From an uncultured Clostridia bacterium (GTDB taxonomy: Bacteria > Bacillota > Clostridia > Christensenellales > Aristaeellaceae), in the NCBI GenBank assembly GCA_944363005.1, contig CALVTV010000021.1, forward strand, positions 1 through 10,146: a DNA stretch of 10,146 nucleotides, written 5' to 3'. The position numbers were made by a program, and so were the translations under genes. Below the pieces are notes generated by a model. The model ran no database searches. It was not told where the DNA came from and saw only the letters and a program-made list of their open reading frames with translations. How positions within the stretch are numbered: position 1 is the stretch's first letter; each line of letters opens with the position of its first letter. This document shows, in pieces, positions 1-6,500 of this stretch.

Positions 1-1
1 C

Positions 2-181
2 CTTGAAGATACCCTTTCCCTGCATATCACGCACGAGCGAATCGCTGCGCATTTGGGCACCGCGCGCGAGGTGGTCACCCGCATGCTTCGCTATTTCCAG
101 AGCGAAGGCATGGTACGTTTGACTCGCGGAACTGTTGAAATTCTGAGCCTTTCCGCTCTGCAAACGCTTCGAGACAGCTAA
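2..181 (+). CDS. Crp/Fnr-family transcriptional regulator, C-terminal part (5'-truncated)
   Basis: Only the last 59 residues are visible; the cyclic-nucleotide-like sensor domain lies outside the window. The reading frame is open from base 2 to the TAA at 179-181. The fragment matches the winged helix-turn-helix of the Crp/Fnr family: a first helix ERIAAHLGT, a recognition helix AREVVTRML, then a wing (SEGMVRLTRGTVEIL) and a closing segment LSALQTLRD. The recognition helix has R-E-x-x-x-R (visible residues 22, 23 and 27), the arrangement used by E. coli CRP (R180, E181, R185) to read GTGA half-sites, rather than the E-x-x-S-R of FNR. The gene converges on the sulfur/redox operon at 340-2660, whose promoter holds a GTGAC/GTCAC palindrome, so regulation of that operon is a reasonable inference. 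The effector (cyclic nucleotide, Fe-S cluster, haem or thiol) cannot be judged because the sensor domain is missing. Confidence 0.88.
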   Translation, partial: LEDTLSLHITHERIAAHLGTAREVVTRMLRYFQSEGMVRLTRGTVEILSLSALQTLRDS

Positions 182-277
182 TCCCGCATGCAAAACGGCC
201 ATATTGCCAGTTGCATCGCCGGCAAATCCCTTCGCTCTCTGTCCGAGCCCCACGCTGGAAAGAGAATTTCCATAACA

Positions 278-305
278 AAAGAGCGCTCTATTTCGGGCGC
301 TCTTT
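278..305. terminator. Hairpin terminator between convergent genes, probably bidirectional
   Basis: A perfect 9-bp stem AAAGAGCGC (278-286) / GCGCTCTTT (297-305) encloses a 10-nt loop. On the minus strand the stem is followed by a T-rich run (TTTTGTTAT), a good intrinsic terminator for the operon ending at 340. On the plus strand it is followed by TTTCGTTATTCGCTTATT, a weaker T-rich tail serving the Crp/Fnr gene ending at 181. The rest of 182-339 holds no gene I can support. Confidence 0.8.
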
Positions 306-339
306 CGTTATTCGCTTATTGCTGCGGGCCTCTTCCCTG

Positions 340-2028
340 TCAGGCGTGAATCACACCGCAGGAAGTCCTTGTATTTTCTTCAAACCGGTTCTGCGTCATG
401 CTCTCATACAGCCGATACCCGCCAGAAAAATTGTAGCATTCAAAGCCGTGTTCGGTCAGGATGCGGCAAGCCAGATAACTGCGCAACCCGCTCTGACACA
501 TGACATAGATCGGCTTGGACTCGTCCAATTCTCCAAGACGCTCGCGAAGTTCATCCAGCGGTAAATTCACGAACCCCTGCGCATGCCCCCGCTCGAACTC
601 CTCCGGCGTGCGCGTATCCAGCCGCACCGCATCTTCCGGCAACAACGCAATCTGTTCATAGTGGAACTGCTTGACCAGACCTTCTTCAATATTTTCTGCC
701 ATGAAGCCCGCCATGTTCACCGGATCTTTAGCGGACGAATACGGCGGTGCATACGCCAAGTCCAAATCCTTGAGCTCCGTCACTTGCATGCCAGTCTGCA
801 TCGCCGTAGCCAGCACATCAATGCGCTTGTCCACGCCATCAAAACCGACAATTTGCGCGCCCAATATGCGCAGCGTTTTCTTTTCATAAATCACTTTCAT
901 CGTCATCACCCGGCCGCCCGGATAATACGACGCGTGATTGGCCGGGGAAAGCACCAGTTTTTCATAAACCAGGCCCATCGCCTTCGCCATGCGCTCATTG
1001 ATGCCCGTAGAAGCTGCTGTCATATCAAACACTTTGAGGATCGAAGAGCCGTAAGCGCCTCCAAATACGCTGGGCAACCCACAGATGTTGTCCGCCGCAA
1101 TTCGCCCCTGCTTGTTTGCAGGGCCTGCCAGCGATACGAGCGCCGGCTGACCGGTAACCCCATGACGCACCTGGACCGCATCCCCTACGGCAAAAATGCA
1201 TGGGTCGCTTGTGCGCATGTGCGTATCAACCGCGATGCTCCCCTTGACACCGAGTTCCAAGCCGGCCTGCTTGGCCAGCGTGGCATCCGGCGCTACACCG
1301 ATTGCAAGCACCACCATCTGCCCCCGAATCGATTTTCCATCATCCAGGTGCGTCAAGATTTCCTCGCCATCATGTTCGAAGCGGCTGACCGCCGTGTTCA
1401 GCAGCAATCTGACTCCTTTTTTTCTGAACTTTGCGTGAACGAAGGAGGCCATATCCTCATCCAACGGCGCGAGAAGCTGCGGCGCCTTCTCCACCAGCGT
1501 TACGCGGATTCCCCGCTCGCACAGATTTTCCGCAACTTCCAGCCCAATAAACCCTCCACCGACCACGGTCGCTTCTTTCGGGTGATTCTGATCCGCGAAA
1601 TTTCGAATCCTCAGCGTGTCTTCGACCGTCCGCAAAGTGAAAATGGCCGGATGATCCAAGCCCTCAAACGGCGGTCGGATCGGCTTGGCCCCCGGGGCAA
1701 GCACCAATTTGTCATAGGATTCAGCGAACGTTTCGCCGGTTTCCAAGTTCTTGACCAGAACAGTCTTTGCTTCGCGGTCAATGGAAAGCACGTCATGACG
1801 CACATGAACCTGAATGCGGAAACGACGCCGGAAACTCTCCGGAGTCTGCAATGTGAGCGCGCTCTGCGCCTCGATTGCGCCGCCAATATAATACGGCAAT
1901 CCGCTATTCGCATAGGAAACATGTCCAGACCGCTCGAAAATTACGATTTCCGCTTGTTCATCCAATCTGCGAATGCGCGCCGCTGCGCTTGCGCCACCTG
2001 CAACGCCTCCAACAATGACCACTTTCAT
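340..2028 (-). CDS. CoA-disulfide reductase-like FAD/NAD(P)H flavoprotein fused to a rhodanese domain (active-site Cys replaced by Ser)
   Basis: A 562-residue pyridine nucleotide-disulfide oxidoreductase with a C-terminal rhodanese domain, the architecture of CoADR-RHD enzymes that reduce CoA disulfide or CoA persulfide with NAD(P)H. The FAD-binding motif VGGVAGGASAAAR begins near residue 6, the NAD(P) motif VVGGGFIGLE is at 155-164, and the second FAD motif IFAVGDA is at 278-284. The dimerisation domain carries AYAPPYSSAKDPVN (425-438), typical of this family and containing a tyrosine that shapes the active site. The rhodanese domain spans about 463-540 with catalytic Cys511 in CQSGLR. The odd point is residue 42: the family motif N-C-(G/A)-L-P reads NSGLP, with an AGC codon, so the redox-active flavin-proximal cysteine is absent. 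A 20-odd-residue tail ending SCGVIHA follows the rhodanese; some relatives carry a TusA domain there, absent here. The ATG at 2028 is preceded by GAGAGG (2040-2035), overlapping the end of the upstream rhodanese gene, so translation is probably coupled. Last gene of the operon. Confidence 0.93.
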   Translation of the reverse strand: MKVVIVGGVAGGASAAARIRRLDEQAEIVIFERSGHVSYANSGLPYYIGGAIEAQSALTLQTPESFRRRFRIQVHVRHDVLSIDREAKTVLVKNLETGETFAESYDKLVLAPGAKPIRPPFEGLDHPAIFTLRTVEDTLRIRNFADQNHPKEATVVGGGFIGLEVAENLCERGIRVTLVEKAPQLLAPLDEDMASFVHAKFRKKGVRLLLNTAVSRFEHDGEEILTHLDDGKSIRGQMVVLAIGVAPDATLAKQAGLELGVKGSIAVDTHMRTSDPCIFAVGDAVQVRHGVTGQPALVSLAGPANKQGRIAADNICGLPSVFGGAYGSSILKVFDMTAASTGINERMAKAMGLVYEKLVLSPANHASYYPGGRVMTMKVIYEKKTLRILGAQIVGFDGVDKRIDVLATAMQTGMQVTELKDLDLAYAPPYSSAKDPVNMAGFMAENIEEGLVKQFHYEQIALLPEDAVRLDTRTPEEFERGHAQGFVNLPLDELRERLGELDESKPIYVMCQSGLRSYLACRILTEHGFECYNFSGGYRLYESMTQNRFEENTRTSCGVIHA

Positions 2029-2031
2029 GCT

Positions 2032-2343
2032 TTACCTCTCCATCCTTCCGCTGTATGTTTGAAGTCCTCCCCAGTCGCTTACGCGTGTATAGCCCATCTC
2101 TTTGAGTATACGGCACGCCTGAGCACTGCGCATGCCGCTTTGGCAATACACGCAGAGTTCCGCATCACGCGAAAGCGATACTTCTGCAATATTGTCCAAA
2201 GGCAAATTGACGCTTTGCGGGATGTGCCCCATGCGATACTCCTCCTGCGTGCGCACATCCAGCAGAACAGCGCCGGGATTCTTCTGAAAACGAAGAATTT
2301 CCTCGTCGATATTCAACCGCCTCTTGTTCCAAAACCAGCCCAT
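2032..2343 (-). CDS. Single-domain rhodanese (sulfurtransferase)
   Basis: A 103-residue stand-alone rhodanese, the usual length for one domain. It has the N-terminal signature LLDVRTQEEYRMGHIPQSVN (residues 28-46 region) and catalytic Cys67 in CQSGMRS (67-73), expected to carry a persulfide. No signal peptide is visible, so it should be cytoplasmic. I chose the ATG at 2343 because GAGGGG (2356-2351) lies 7 nt upstream; an in-frame TTG at 2358 would add five residues but has no comparable site. The ribosome binding site overlaps the TGA of the thioredoxin gene (2357-2355), and the gene's own TAA is only 3 nt before the next ATG, so the three genes form one tightly packed unit. It resembles the rhodanese domain fused to the neighbouring flavoprotein (CQSG-L/M-RS, then ACRIL), which suggests an internal duplication. 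The likely role is moving sulfane sulfur between low-molecular-weight thiols, thioredoxin and the flavoprotein; the physiological donor is not visible. Confidence 0.92.
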   Translation of the reverse strand: MGWFWNKRRLNIDEEILRFQKNPGAVLLDVRTQEEYRMGHIPQSVNLPLDNIAEVSLSRDAELCVYCQSGMRSAQACRILKEMGYTRVSDWGGLQTYSGRMER

Positions 2344-2354
2344 CGTCGTGCCCC

Positions 2355-2660
2355 TCAAAGCATGGCCAGGATTTGCTGCTTGGGCCTGGCCCCCATCGAT
2401 TGCCGCACCACTTTTCCGTCGCGAATCACCATCAGTGTCGGAATAGACAAAATGCGAAATGCCGACGCGAGCTCCGGTTCTTCATCCACGTTGATTTTGA
2501 CAACCTTGACGTCCTGTCTTTCCTGCGCAATCTCGTCCACGATGGGAGAAACCATCCGGCACGGGCCGCACCAGCTTGACCAGAAATCGATCAGCACAGG
2601 TTTCTCGCTGTGCATCACTTCCTGCTGAAAGTTTTCCTTTGTAATATGAGCTGCACGCAT
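2355..2660 (-). CDS. trxA: Thioredoxin
   Basis: A 101-residue protein of normal thioredoxin length with one thioredoxin fold: WSSWCGPCRM places the redox pair at Cys31 and Cys34, the buried aspartate is in LIDFW (Asp25), and the cis-proline is Pro74 in SIPTLMV. It should act in the cytoplasm as a general disulfide or persulfide reductant; no signal peptide or membrane segment is present. The ATG at 2660 was chosen because AGGAGG (2674-2669) lies 8 nt upstream; a longer in-frame start at 2735 would precede the predicted transcription start and adds sequence unlike thioredoxin. It is the first gene of the operon, with its TGA inside the ribosome binding site of the rhodanese gene. No thioredoxin reductase is seen in the window, so reducing power must come from elsewhere or from the operon's flavoprotein. 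The symbol rests on the family; the genome may hold several paralogues. Confidence 0.95.
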   Translation of the reverse strand: MRAAHITKENFQQEVMHSEKPVLIDFWSSWCGPCRMVSPIVDEIAQERQDVKVVKINVDEEPELASAFRILSIPTLMVIRDGKVVRQSMGARPKQQILAML

Positions 2661-2668
2661 AGGTGTTT

Positions 2669-2674
2669 CCTCCT
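2669..2674 (-). promoter_or_regulatory. Ribosome binding site of the thioredoxin gene
   Basis: A perfect AGGAGG on the minus strand, 8 nt before the ATG at 2660. It decides the start against the longer in-frame alternative at 2735. Confidence 0.85.
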
Positions 2675-2699
2675 TTTGTTTTTCGGGATGACCCTGTTG

Positions 2700-2727
2700 T
2701 TTGAAACAAGTATATCGCTCTTTCAAA
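2700..2727. repeat. Inverted repeat TTTGAAA-N14-TTTCAAA around the operon's -10 box
   Basis: Perfect 7-bp arms at 2700-2706 and 2721-2727 surround the predicted -10 hexamer at 2709-2714 almost symmetrically. This position suits a repressor operator. The arms are AT-rich and short, so chance is possible. Confidence 0.35.
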
Positions 2728-2737
2728 GGAAACACCG
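2702..2737 (-). promoter_or_regulatory. Promoter of the trx-rhodanese-CoADR operon (weak or absent -35)
   Basis: On the minus strand TATACT (2714-2709) is a five-of-six match to the sigma-A -10 box and predicts transcription from about 2702, leaving a leader of about 41 nt before the ATG. Nothing close to TTGACA lies 16-18 bp upstream (the 17-bp position reads CGGTGT), the usual look of a promoter that needs an activator. The palindrome at 2737-2749 sits where such an activator would bind. Confidence 0.55.
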
Positions 2738-2749
2738 TGACATCGTCAC
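2737..2749. promoter_or_regulatory. GTGAC-N3-GTCAC palindrome, candidate Crp/Fnr-type operator
   Basis: A perfect 13-bp palindrome, GTGACATCGTCAC, with flanking A residues on one side that make that half-site read TTGTGA on the minus strand. Its centre (2743) is about 41 bp upstream of the transcription start predicted from the -10 box, the position of class II Crp/Fnr activator sites. The half-sites match GTGA/TCAC, but the spacer is 5 bp where classical CRP sites have 6, so identity as an operator is inferred, not proven. Confidence 0.5.
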
Positions 2750-2815
2750 AAAGCCTGAACCTCTTCAGCTGGACAAATCCGGTTCTCGCGTTTATGGCGC
2801 CCCTCCTATTTCAGA

Positions 2816-2865
2816 CTTCGGTCGGTATCCTAGCGTATTCGCGCTTCAAGCATGCCGACCGGAAG
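2816..2865. repeat. Imperfect inverted repeat in the intergenic region upstream of the thioredoxin operon
   Basis: CGGTCGG (2819-2825) pairs perfectly with CCGACCG (2855-2861). The stem extends inward through TAT/ATG (one wobble) and outward through CTT/AAG past a bulged G. A smaller hairpin, AGCG (2832-2835)/CGCT (2842-2845), lies inside. No T-run follows on either strand, so it is not a standard intrinsic terminator; it may be a structured 3' end of the DUF5655-like transcript or an operator. The rest of 2750-2923 holds no gene I can support. Confidence 0.35.
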
Positions 2866-2923
2866 ATCTGCTGCATCCCAATCATCGACGAACCGCACAA
2901 AAAGCTCCGGTACCTTCTGCTGC

Positions 2924-3316
2924 TTAGCGGTGCACGCCTTTCTTCAACCACGCAAAATCATACGCTTCCCGCATCCATTCCATCAATTCATCATTCACCT
3001 CTTCGGGGCGCGTGAGTACGGCATGGTGTGTCCATCGATTCGGATAGGGCTCCACCGCCGTGTCAATGCGAGGCGAAGCTAGGCGCATCCCGAGCCCAAA
3101 CGTCACCACCATGTAGACCGGTGGCATTGGCCTGCGAACGCGCATCAAGGAAACACATCCAAACACGCGCGGATTTCGCAATGTGATCTGCGACTTTTGT
3201 ACATCGATTTTCGTATCGGGAAGCCTGGCCAGCAGCTGATGCTCAAAGGTTTCATAGATTTGCAGCGCAAAAGGTCTTCCCTCAAAAAAGCGAAGCACTT
3301 CCATTTCGTTTTGCAC
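2924..3316 (-). CDS. DUF5655-like small protein of unknown function
   Basis: About 130 residues, no signal peptide or membrane segment, so probably cytoplasmic. The layout fits the DUF5655 family: an N-terminal helix (LRFFEGRPFALQIYETFEH), a central segment with strands around KIDVQKSQITL and FGCVSLMRV, a strand-rich MPPVYMVVTFGLGM, then R-W-T-H-H-A-V-L-T with a closing helical segment ELMEWMREAYDFAWLK. The family's function is not established. I prefer the GTG at 3316 because AGGAGG (3331-3326) lies 9 nt upstream; the ATG at 3304, four codons later, would give 126 residues but is about 21 nt from that site, and an ATG at 3349 would leave the site inside the gene. It is 263 nt from the next gene in the same direction and has its own promoter, so it is probably a separate transcription unit. 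Family assignment is by pattern memory and is moderately sure. Confidence 0.72.
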   Translation of the reverse strand: MQNEMEVLRFFEGRPFALQIYETFEHQLLARLPDTKIDVQKSQITLRNPRVFGCVSLMRVRRPMPPVYMVVTFGLGMRLASPRIDTAVEPYPNRWTHHAVLTRPEEVNDELMEWMREAYDFAWLKKGVHR

Positions 3317-3371
3317 AGCGCCTCTCCTCCTGGTTGAGCTTATCTGCATACACGCCTAACACACCAAGATC

Positions 3372-3400
3372 ATTATATGGCATAGCACACGGAAATTCAA
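3372..3400 (-). promoter_or_regulatory. Sigma-A-type promoter of the DUF5655-like gene
   Basis: On the minus strand TTGAAT (3400-3395) and a perfect TATAAT (3377-3372) are separated by 17 bp. Transcription should start near 3365, about 50 nt before the GTG at 3316, with the AGGAGG at 3331-3326 in the leader. Both boxes and the spacing are near consensus, so strong unregulated expression is plausible. Confidence 0.75.
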
Positions 3401-3474
3401 GGCTACACGGCCCTTTTCGTCCCCGGGCATTTCAAAAGCAGAACGTGGTCTTTTTTCCTTCAAGACAATAATTT

Positions 3475-3499
3475 AAAAACCGCCAGGCATGTTCGGCGG
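3475..3499 (-). terminator. Intrinsic terminator of the giant repeat-protein gene (second of two)
   Basis: On the minus strand CCGCC (3499-3495), a 10-nt loop and GGCGG (3484-3480) are followed directly by TTTTTAAATTATT. This is a short GC stem with a clear T-tract, a textbook intrinsic terminator. It lies just upstream of the DUF5655-like promoter and insulates it from the giant gene. Confidence 0.75.
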
Positions 3500-3507
3500 C
3501 TAAAAGT

Positions 3508-3539
3508 CACAAAGAGCGCGGAAAACCGCGCTCTTTGTG
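3508..3539 (-). terminator. Long hairpin terminator directly after the giant gene (first of two)
   Basis: A perfect 14-bp stem, CACAAAGAGCGCGG (3508-3521) and CCGCGCTCTTTGTG (3526-3539), with a 4-nt loop, begins 9 nt after the stop codon at 3549. The T-run behind it on the minus strand is modest (GACTTTTAG), so it may act together with the terminator at 3475-3499 or protect the 3' end. Its core AAAGAGCGC/GCGCTCTTT is the same as the stem at 278-305. Confidence 0.7.
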
Positions 3540-3548
3540 TATTCAGGT

Positions 3549-6500
3549 TTAGTCTGCATCGTGAGGTAGGACAAGCGCAAACAGCGTATGCTCCCCTTCG
3601 TTTTCAAGCGGCGAAGTCAGATAGAGCATCCAATCCGCCTCTTCTTTTGCGCCCTCACTCGCGTACGAAAGCTGAACCGGACCAAAGGCTGTCTGTTCGT
3701 ATTCCTCGCAGAACAGGAATTGCGCCTTTTCGTCCAAGGCCATTTCAACGCTTTCCTCAATCACGCCCGCTTGGAACGCAATCTCCGCAAGCTCCACCAT
3801 TTGACCGTTCACGCGCACGTAAGCTCGATACGGCATCGTCAGCAGCTCAACTTCGGAGAGGGCCTGACTTTCAGCCGCCGTCTCTTCGCCCTTATGCACA
3901 GGTTCAAGCGTGAAGATGTGGTTGACGTTATCCAGCGTGTCAAGCTGAATGAGCATCACGGCTTCTCCAACGCGGAAGAGCACGTACGCATAGCCCTCGC
4001 GCTCAAGGCGCTCCAACAATTCAGCAGACAGATGCAGATTCCGCAGTTCGTAAAGGGGCGTTCCGTCCTCCTGCAGCACCGGTACTCCATCGGCATCCAA
4101 TACCGGTAGCGCCTCGATGACCAGCACCCGCTCTTCCTCCTGAGTGCCTTCCATCCAGAGCCACATCGTCTGCCAACGGTATTCCTCTGCCTTCCACTGG
4201 GCATTGGTCACGATGGCCAACGAACCGGACTTCGTCTTAGCCGTGCTCGATTCAGGCTGGGATTCGGGGGTGGGGTTGAGCGCCGATTCCAGGATCTGGA
4301 AGCGCAACGTATAGCTGCCGGCATAATTGCCAATACCCGTGACAATCGCGGTAGCCGTGCCAGGCTGTACGTTGTCCTTGTAGGATACGATGTAGTCCCT
4401 ACCCTCGACAAGGCCGCTGATGACCACAGCCGGTTCGATGGCGTTGCCCGTGTAGGACTGATCTTCCAGGTCTTGCGGCTGCGGCAATGCTGCCGGGTCG
4501 ATGATGAAGGTATAGGCAGCGCTCTCACCAGCCAGCGCGCCCATCCCGCTGACATGAACGGTGGCCGTTCCGGCATTCACATTGTTCTCATAGCCTTCGA
4601 TCCGATAGTCCAGACCTTCGACCAGACCGCTCAGCGTAATCTGCGGCGTATGCGCACTGCCGTCATAGGTTTCGTTGGGGATGGACAGCGTCGCAGGCAG
4701 TCCAAGGATATGCCGCACACGGAAGGTGAATACGGCCTCATCAGGCAGCGCATAGTTCTGGTCGTCGATGCGCACGTTCTCAAATACGATGGCCGCCGGG
4801 ATGCTCTGACCAAGCTCGTTGTTGAGCAGATAGGCGTTGTAACCGTCGTAACGGAGATTGACCCAGTCCCCTTCAAGCACGCCATCCACACCGAGCGTGC
4901 CCTCAATGCCTTCAATCCGCGTGGTGCCATCCTGCACCTTGGTGATGCCCTCCAGTTTCAGGTTGTCGATGTTCCAGGTCAACTGCTTCCGACGGATGCT
5001 GATGTTAACCGGTTGTACGGAGAACACCTCACCCTTCGCATTGCTGAGAGAAACAGTCAGCTTGTATTCACCGGCGTCCTTGAAGCGCGGCATCTCACTC
5101 AGCCATGTACCCTTGTCGTTGTCGAAGTAGCGAATGGTCACCCCTTCCAGATCGCCTGTGAAGCTGACGCCATCATGGTACGCGCCGTCGTATTCGCCGC
5201 TATACCCATGAACCGTGATGATCGGATCGTTGAGCGGCAGAATGTTGACCGTCTCCACGCCGTATTCACTATGGGAGAGAACCCCGTCCAAATAACGCTC
5301 CACGCGGTAATAGACAGTGTAGACGCCCACATCGGTGAATTGCGGGTTGACCAGCGTCTCTGCGCCGTTCTCTCCAACGCGGTAGTAGATGACGTCGTCC
5401 TTCTTGGCTCCATAGACCTCGATTCCATGTTCTTCGCCATCCCAGATGCCTTCATAGCCATCGCTGGCCACATCGGCAAGGTAAAGGATCTCTACAACAC
5501 CCGAACCGTAATAGTCCGCGTAGTTCGCTCCGCGCAATACGAAGGGAACTTCGTAGCGGCCCACGTCACGATAAACGGGGTTCTCCTGCGTCTCAACGCC
5601 GTTGACAATGTAGTAGATCTCCACATCCTGCGGGATGCCGTTGACACGGATGGCGTACTCCCTGCCGTCCGCATAACCGCGGGCATTCTCGATCGTAACG
5701 CCGGTGATGTGTCTGGGCAGAATGCGCACCTGCACGGGAAGGTCGAGCGTGGCGTTGCCGCGCGTCACACGCAACACAACGTCGTAGTCGCCCGCATCCG
5801 TGAAGGTCGGCAGGTCTGCCGCGCTAGCCGCGGAAACGAATCCGCCAGAACCAACTGCATACTGCACGCTGTCGCTCGTCCAGTCGATCGAGTTCAGCGT
5901 CACGCCATGGCTTGCGCCGTCATAGACACCCGTCCAACCATTGGCCGAAACGTCGAAAGGCTGAATCTCAAGGACAGCCGAGCCGAGGTATGTCTGAATA
6001 TACGTGCCCTCATCGCCTATCAGTTCCCGCTGCGCTTGGAAATAAATCGTGTACTTGCCCACTTCAGTGAACATGGGCTGTACCGTCGTCTGGGTAGCAT
6101 CCACGCTGCTCCACCAATACAGCACCGTCGCCCCTTCCAGGTTGTCAAGGCCGATGGTGTGCGGCTTGGCATCGTAGATAACGGTGTTGTCCACACCAAC
6201 CACAGAATCGCCGCTAAGCAGTTGCACAGAGGCCGTTCCGGTGAAAGGTTTGAAGAGCAATCCACGATTGACCGTGTAGCTGATCCGGTAATCTCCGGTT
6301 TCAGCCAGCAACGGGACATATACGGTGCCATCCGCGCCCACAACCACGCCCGCCAAATCGGCCAGCGCCACGTTTTCAAAGCCCGGAACAGCTACGCCCG
6401 TCTCGTCAAACACAGTCAGAACTACCTGATCAAGCACGTCTGCATTCTGCACATCCACATTGAGGCCATGGATGGTGATACCGTGTTTCTGTCCATCCTC

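Noticed and set aside
182..277. Small gene or RNA between the Crp/Fnr fragment and the terminator
   Set aside because: No start with a ribosome binding site, no strong fold and no promoter could be seen; it looks like plain 3' flanking sequence.
583..2628. A long plus-strand open frame (681 codons) antisense to the whole flavoprotein-rhodanese-thioredoxin operon
   Set aside because: Its translation is His/Arg/Ile-rich without any recognisable domain, and it lies opposite three clear, motif-bearing genes. It is a mirror frame of GC-rich codon use.
2661..2735. Longer thioredoxin start at 2735
   Set aside because: It would cross the AGGAGG site and the predicted -10 box, and the extra 25 residues are unlike a thioredoxin N-terminus.
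2752..2770. Small hairpin (CTGAA-CCTC-TTCAG core, followed by TTTGT on the minus strand) as a terminator of the DUF5655-like gene
   Set aside because: The stem is short with a bulge and the T-run is only three bases, so it is too weak to call.
2830..2898. Possible 22-residue ORF on the minus strand (GTG at 2898, GGAG upstream) or a frameshifted tail of the DUF5655-like gene
   Set aside because: The frame stays open for about 33 codons after the DUF5655-like stop and reads like protein, but the start is weak, the length is within chance for this GC content, and the upstream protein already has a complete family length.
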